Shown here piece by piece: positions 6,066 to 9,102 of a DNA stretch of 9,102 nucleotides. This DNA comes from Nitriliruptoraceae bacterium (lineage in GTDB: Bacteria > Actinomycetota > Nitriliruptoria > Nitriliruptorales > Nitriliruptoraceae), in the NCBI GenBank assembly GCA_007120485.1, contig SKNP01000282.1, positions 1 through 9,102 on the forward strand, read 5' to 3'. The position numbers were made by a program, and so were the translations under genes. Position 1 is the first letter of the stretch. Each line of letters starts with the position of its first letter. Below the pieces are notes generated by a model, which saw only the letters and a list, made by a program, of their open reading frames with translations, was not told the origin of the DNA and ran no database searches.

Positions 6066-7360
6066 CCGAGGGGTCCGCCGCCCGCGGCCGCGTCCTCCAC
6101 CTCGTCGTCCGCGATGTCGGCGTCGTCGTCCCCGAGGTCGCCATCGGCGTCGTCGGGATCGTCGGCGGCGTCGCGCACGGGGATGCCGCGGATGATGCGT
6201 CGGGCATCGGCGAGGTCCGCGGCCGGTCGGCCGGCCTCCAACGTCGGGCGGTACCACTCCTGGACGTCGTCGAGTTCGAGCTCGGAGCGCTCCACCACCC
6301 GGGAGAGGTCGAGCGGTCCGATCTGCGTGTCGACGCCCTGGTAGATCACCACCTCATCGCCGTCGGTGGCCACGAAGTACTCGCGGGAGAGCAGGAACTG
6401 CCCGCCGCCGTAGACCAGACCGGCCAGCAGGGCGAGAGCCAGCACGATGGCCGTCGCGCGGCCGAAGATCGCGCCGACGTTGCGGCGTTCGTCGTCGGGT
6501 TCGCCAGCCTGCGGGAGCCCACCACGGGTCAACGCGCCGTACTTGGAGACCCCGGAGGCCCAGTCGCCATCGGCCGGGTCCGTCCGGCTGGAGATGGTGA
6601 TCGGCGCGGTGGAGGTGGAGGCTTCCTGCGCCGCGTCCGGGTCCTCGTAGCGCAACAGCACGACCGTGATGTTGTCCGGGCCGCCACCGTCGTTGGCTTC
6701 CTGGACCAGCTGGTCGACGACCGCCTGCGGTGGGTCGCCGGAGCGCAGGAGCTCGCCGATGCGCTCGTCCTCGACCACGCCCGTGAGCCCGTCGGAGCAG
6801 AGCAGCAACTGGTCACCGGCCCGCAGGTCGACGGTGATGGTGTCGACCTCGACCTCCGCACCGATACCGATGGCGCGGGTGATGATCGAGCGTTGCGGGT
6901 GGGTCTCCGCCTCGGTCGCGGTGATCTGCCCTTCGTCGACGAGGTGCTGCACGAGGGTGTGGTCGTCGGTGAGCTGGCGCAGATGGTCGTCGCGGAGCAG
7001 GTAGGCGCGGGAGTCGCCGACATGGGCGACGTGGAGCCGGCGGCCCTCCACCATCGCTGCGGTCAGCGTGGTCCCCATCCCCCGGTACTCGGGGCGTTCC
7101 TCCGCGAGCTGGGACACGGTGCGGTTGGCTTCCACCACCGCGGTGCGCAACGCGGCGATGGCGGCGTCGGCGTCCTGGTACACGCGGCCGTCGAGGTCCT
7201 CGACCTGTTCCAGTGCGGTGGCGGAGGCGACCTCGCCGGCGACGTGGCCACCCATCCCGTCCGCAACGGCGAACAGCCCGTCGCGGATCAGCAACGCGTC
7301 CTCGTTGCCCTCACGCACCTGGCCGACGTCGGTGCGCCCGGCGGCGACGATGCTCCTCAT
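6062..7360 (-). CDS. pstP: PP2C-family serine/threonine phosphatase PstP
   Basis: This 432-residue membrane-anchored metal-dependent phosphatase should reverse PknB phosphorylation on the kinase, RodA/PbpA partners and FHA proteins. The catalytic domain covers about 3-238 and shows the PP2C metal-binding acids: NED with Asp21, ADGMGG with Asp34, GDSR with Asp116, SDGLTG with Asp190, and GPDNIT with Asp229. A linker of roughly 60 residues leads to one membrane helix at about 301-323. The remaining 110 residues should face outside, first a small possibly folded region (about 324-395), then an Asp/Ala-rich tail with about 15 Asp in the last 35 residues. The ATG overlaps the fhaB stop by four bases and has GAGGT six bases upstream. 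The order and anchoring match mycobacterial PstP, which also has an extracellular C-terminal part. The acidic tail looks particular to this lineage. Confidence 0.96.
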   Translation of the reverse strand: MRSIVAAGRTDVGQVREGNEDALLIRDGLFAVADGMGGHVAGEVASATALEQVEDLDGRVYQDADAAIAALRTAVVEANRTVSQLAEERPEYRGMGTTLTAAMVEGRRLHVAHVGDSRAYLLRDDHLRQLTDDHTLVQHLVDEGQITATEAETHPQRSIITRAIGIGAEVEVDTITVDLRAGDQLLLCSDGLTGVVEDERIGELLRSGDPPQAVVDQLVQEANDGGGPDNITVVLLRYEDPDAAQEASTSTAPITISSRTDPADGDWASGVSKYGALTRGGLPQAGEPDDERRNVGAIFGRATAIVLALALLAGLVYGGGQFLLSREYFVATDGDEVVIYQGVDTQIGPLDLSRVVERSELELDDVQEWYRPTLEAGRPAADLADARRIIRGIPVRDAADDPDDADGDLGDDDADIADDEVEDAAAGGGPLG

Positions 7361-7824
7361 CGCCGCACCTCGATGTGGGTCTTGCCGACGCGGATCTGGT
7401 CGCCGACCGCGAGCGGGGTCGGACGGGTGACCTTGGCGCCGTTGAGGAAGGTGCCGTTGGTCGAACCCAGGTCGCGTACCGACCAGCTGCCATCGTCGGG
7501 CATCACCTGCGCATGCTCGTCGGAGACGTAGACGTCGTCGAGGAGGACGTCCACGTTGCGGCGGCCGAGCACCACGCCGTGGCCGGAGAGCGGCACGACC
7601 TTCGGCGAGCCGCTGCCGACGTGGATGACCAGTTCCTTCGGGATGCGGCGGGACCGCCGCGACTGCTCCGAGGGCGAGGCCACCGCCGGGCGGGGGGTCG
7701 GGGCGTTCTTGCGACGTCGGCCGCCGGTGACCTCCGTAGCCACCGTCTTCACGGTGCGCCCCACGAAGAGGTAGAGCAACGCGAGCAACGCGAACTTCAG
7801 CAACGTCAGCAGCTCGATGGGCAC
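7357..7824 (-). CDS. fhaB: FHA-domain protein FhaB (FipA-like), membrane anchored
   Basis: This 155-residue protein is the same length I recall for mycobacterial FhaB/FipA. It begins with a hydrophobic helix at about 4-21, followed by a basic, Pro/Ser-rich linker to about 62, then one FHA domain at about 65-152 on the cytoplasmic side. FHA phosphothreonine-binding marks are present: Gly87-Arg88 in VVLGRR, Ser101 and His104 in VSDEH, and LGSTNGTFLNG at 119-129. The family links PknA/PknB phosphorylation to division and wall synthesis proteins. The open frame extends upstream to 7989 inside fhaA, but GTG 7824 with a GGGGG stretch six bases upstream gives the start that places the helix at the N-terminus as expected. 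It starts one base after the fhaA stop and overlaps pstP by four bases. Confidence 0.94.
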   Translation of the reverse strand: MPIELLTLLKFALLALLYLFVGRTVKTVATEVTGGRRRKNAPTPRPAVASPSEQSRRSRRIPKELVIHVGSGSPKVVPLSGHGVVLGRRNVDVLLDDVYVSDEHAQVMPDDGSWSVRDLGSTNGTFLNGAKVTRPTPLAVGDQIRVGKTHIEVRR

Positions 7825-7825
7825 C

Positions 7826-8677
7826 TCAGGCCCCCACGAGCTCGACGACCGCGTCGCCCAGTTCGACGCGGTCACCGGGTCCGAGCGGGTGCTCGGCGGC
7901 CTGGCGGCCGTTGACCCGGGTGCCGTTGGTGGAACCGAGGTCGACCACCCACCAGTGGTCGCTGCGCCGCACGAACGCGGCGTGCTCACGTGAGACGGTG
8001 GAGTCGTCGATCGTCAGGTCGCAGGAGCGCATGCGTCCGGCGGTGATCCGGCTGCCGTGCAGCGGGACGCGCTGCCCGGAGGACGACCCACCGGCCCGCA
8101 CGACCAGCTCGAGCTCGGCCTTGGGCACCGCGCCGACCACCTGGGTCTGGTCGATCGCCGCACGGTCGTCGGCCGGCGCCGACGGCGTCGGGGCTGGGGT
8201 CGGGGCCGGGGCCGACTGGGCCGCGTAGACGCCGGAGGCTGACGGTTGCGCGGGCCGGGCGCTGGCTCCGCCGGGCGCGCCCTGGGTGGCACGGTTGGCG
8301 TGGGGTTCGACCGCCTCCACGCGTCCGGCCAGGCGGAAGCGTCCGAGCTTGATGTCGTCGTCGAGTTCGATGCGTACCCGGGCGGGCCCGCGGAGCTTCC
8401 AGCCGCGCTCGTCCGCGGTGCGGACGACCACCTCGGCGAGCTCGCGGGGCAACGAGCTGCCGAAGCCTTCGAGCCGCTCGTGGTCCTTCGGGCCGACCGC
8501 CAGGCGGTAGACGTTGGGCACCACCACGCCGTCGGCGGTCACGTGCTGGTTGTCCTCCGCGTAGCGCTGGACGGACTTGGCCAGCTCGACCGGTTGGACG
8601 CCCGAGCGGAACGCGCGCGCGAAGAAGCCCTCGACGGCTCCTTCGAGGCGCCGTTCGAACTCCTGGAGGACACCCAA
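7826..8677 (-). CDS. fhaA: FHA-domain protein FhaA with N-terminal DUF3662 domain
   Basis: This 283-residue cytoplasmic adaptor is first in the kinase operon. The N-terminal domain (about 1-125) begins with GVLQEFERRLEGAVEGFFARAFRS and is the DUF3662/FhaA N-terminal domain that precedes FHA in this family. A low-complexity Ala/Pro/Thr linker covers about 129-185, followed by an FHA domain at about 188-282. FHA residues are Gly214-Arg215, Ser229 and His232 in VSREH, and LGSTNGTRVNG at 247-257. In mycobacteria FhaA is phosphorylated by PknB and binds the MviN/MurJ pseudokinase complex. Here the linker is short compared with the roughly 527-residue mycobacterial protein and more like the Streptomyces length. 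I chose TTG 8677 because it gives the canonical MGVL N-terminus and has AGGA six bases upstream. GTG 8722 would add 15 residues but lacks an obvious ribosome site. Confidence 0.93.
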   Translation of the reverse strand: MGVLQEFERRLEGAVEGFFARAFRSGVQPVELAKSVQRYAEDNQHVTADGVVVPNVYRLAVGPKDHERLEGFGSSLPRELAEVVVRTADERGWKLRGPARVRIELDDDIKLGRFRLAGRVEAVEPHANRATQGAPGGASARPAQPSASGVYAAQSAPAPTPAPTPSAPADDRAAIDQTQVVGAVPKAELELVVRAGGSSSGQRVPLHGSRITAGRMRSCDLTIDDSTVSREHAAFVRRSDHWWVVDLGSTNGTRVNGRQAAEHPLGPGDRVELGDAVVELVGA

Positions 8678-8683
8678 TGCCGG

Positions 8684-8687
8684 TCCT
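8684..8687 (-). promoter_or_regulatory. Ribosome binding site deciding the TTG start of fhaA
   Basis: AGGA on the minus strand sits six bases before TTG 8677. No ATG or GTG in the fhaA frame lies near the conserved beginning of the domain. The next upstream candidate, GTG 8722, has no purine-rich site in front of it. This short match plus the family N-terminus argues for a TTG start. Confidence 0.5.
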
Positions 8688-8826
8688 GCACGTCGCGTCT
8701 GGTTGCTGGCGCTGAACCGCACCGCGTCGGCTGGCCCGCGTTCGGTCGTCTGACGCGTTGGTCCTCGCGTTCCGCGACGCCGTTCACCGCTGAAGCAGGG
8801 GTGTCGATCCACCCGTGCCGCCGGGA

Positions 8827-8856
8827 AGCGTAGCCGAGCAGGTCGTTGGCTCCACC
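8827..8856 (-). promoter_or_regulatory. Tentative promoter of the fhaA-fhaB-pstP-rodA-pbpA-pknB operon
   Basis: On the minus strand TACGCT at 8827-8832 fits a TAnnnT -10 element. It lies 149 bases before the fhaA start, which implies a fairly long leader. The -35 region at the right distance (GGTGGA or GTGGAG, around 8850-8856) is a poor match to TTGACA. The operon start must lie in this intergenic region, but the exact site is uncertain. Confidence 0.2.
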
Positions 8857-8973
8857 CGTCCGAACGACTCCGGTACGACGGTTGGTCACCTGCCCGGGTG
8901 GCCCGGTCGGGCGGTCGCCTTGATCGAGGTGGGGCGTGGCGGTCACCGCGTCGGTTGCGCGTCGAGGGCCGCG

Positions 8974-9003
8974 TTGGTGGACCCGTCGGGGCGTTGGTAC
9001 GCT
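8974..9003 (+). promoter_or_regulatory. Probable promoter of the tRNA-Leu gene
   Basis: TTGGTG at 8974-8979 and TACGCT at 8998-9003 are separated by 18 bases and match the TTGnnn / TAnnnT housekeeping pattern of actinobacteria. The -10 element ends 14 bases before the mature tRNA, a normal distance with a short 5' leader to be removed by RNase P. Confidence 0.45.
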
Positions 9004-9017
9004 GCGCCGCTCCACCT

Positions 9018-9101
9018 GGGCGGGTGGCGGAATTGGCAGACGCGCACGGTTCAGGTCCGTGTGTCCGAAAGGACATGGGGGTTCAAGTCCCCCCTCGCCC
9101 A
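9018..9101 (+). tRNA. tRNA-Leu, anticodon CAG
   Basis: The sequence folds as a class II tRNA. The acceptor stem is GGGCGGG 9018-9024 with CTCGCCC 9094-9100 (one G-T pair), and A9101 is the discriminator. The D stem is GCG 9027-9029 with CGC 9041-9043. The anticodon stem is CACGG 9045-9049 with CCGTG 9057-9061, and the loop TTCAGGT holds anticodon CAG at 9052-9054, reading the common CUG codon. The long variable arm TGTCC-GAAA-GGACA (9062-9075) is typical of leucine tRNA. The T arm is GGGGG 9077-9081, loop TTCAAGT, CCCCC 9089-9093. The window ends at the next base, a C, so whether CCA is encoded cannot be seen. A tRNA-Leu next to fhaA also occurs in mycobacteria as I recall. Confidence 0.97.
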
Positions 9102-9102
9102 C

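Larger units (their letters stand above)
8678..9017. other. Divergent intergenic region between fhaA and tRNA-Leu, no convincing gene
   Basis: These 340 bases separate the minus-strand fha operon from the plus-strand tRNA gene and should hold both promoters. Open frames cross it on both strands, but they read as Arg/Pro/Thr-rich shadows with no recognisable family. Visible elements are a TACGCT hexamer on each strand (8827-8832 minus, 8998-9003 plus), a direct repeat GGTCACC at 8884-8890 and 8941-8947, and a GC-rich potential stem with arms GCCCG 8892-8896 and CGGGC 8908-8912. I see no small ORF with both a ribosome site and credible composition. Confidence 0.6.

Noticed and set aside
6066..6257. 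Upstream extension of rodA within pstP
   Set aside because: The added residues are Arg/Gly-rich shadow of the acidic pstP tail. GTG 6065 overlapping the pstP stop gives a normal RodA N-terminus.
8884..8947. Direct repeat GGTCACC at 8884-8890 and 8941-8947 as operator sites
   Set aside because: Seven bases repeated once in a 70% GC spacer is weak evidence, and there is no dyad symmetry or phase relation to a firm promoter.
8539..9102. Minus-strand 187-residue open frame beginning at the right edge
   Set aside because: Its first part is the antisense of the tRNA-Leu gene, a well-known source of false proteins, and the rest is a shadow across the intergenic region and into fhaA in another frame. 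No family features are visible.
1..9102. CRISPR array, insertion sequence, prophage, toxin-antitoxin or defence system
   Set aside because: No spaced direct repeats, transposase, integrase, or small paired genes were seen. Apart from simple coding repeats the window is ordinary chromosomal backbone.

Overview
The window comes from a high-GC bacterium, almost certainly an actinobacterium. The evidence is GC-rich third positions throughout, frequent GTG and TTG starts, and the gene order fhaA-fhaB-pstP-rodA-pbpA-pknB, which is the classic actinobacterial cell-envelope phosphosignalling cluster. Several extracytoplasmic segments are extremely rich in Asp and Glu. That could fit a salt- or alkali-adapted lineage such as Nitriliruptoria, but this placement is inference only.

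Layout. Positions 2-1382 on the plus strand hold the 3' end of a secreted or anchored protein with a long acidic linker and one C-terminal membrane helix. It overlaps by 8 bases a conserved but uncharacterised five-helix membrane protein with a signal peptide and a His/Met-rich motif. These two genes look like a small envelope unit, possibly metal (copper) related. After a 39-base convergent gap, the minus strand carries six genes read right to left: fhaA (8677-7826), fhaB (7824-7357), pstP (7360-6062), rodA (6065-4713), pbpA (4716-3265) and pknB (3176-1422). Three junctions share four bases between stop and start, fhaA and fhaB are 1 base apart, and only pknB has a real leader (88 bases, with a hairpin next to its ribosome binding site). 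A 340-base region without a convincing gene (8678-9017) separates fhaA from a divergent tRNA-Leu(CAG) at 9018-9101.

How it works together. RodA (SEDS glycosyltransferase) and PbpA (class B transpeptidase) form a peptidoglycan synthase pair. PknB is a membrane Ser/Thr kinase with extracellular PASTA domains, and PstP is its membrane-anchored PP2C phosphatase. FhaA and FhaB are FHA-domain proteins that read phosphothreonine marks. Together they form a growth-control circuit linking wall state to wall synthesis. Most of the window is therefore a known system. The parts that depart from the textbook version are the missing pknA, the three-PASTA PknB with a Pro-Glu stalk and polyacidic tail, a similar acidic tail on PstP, the hairpin in the pknB leader, and the uncharacterised membrane protein on the left.
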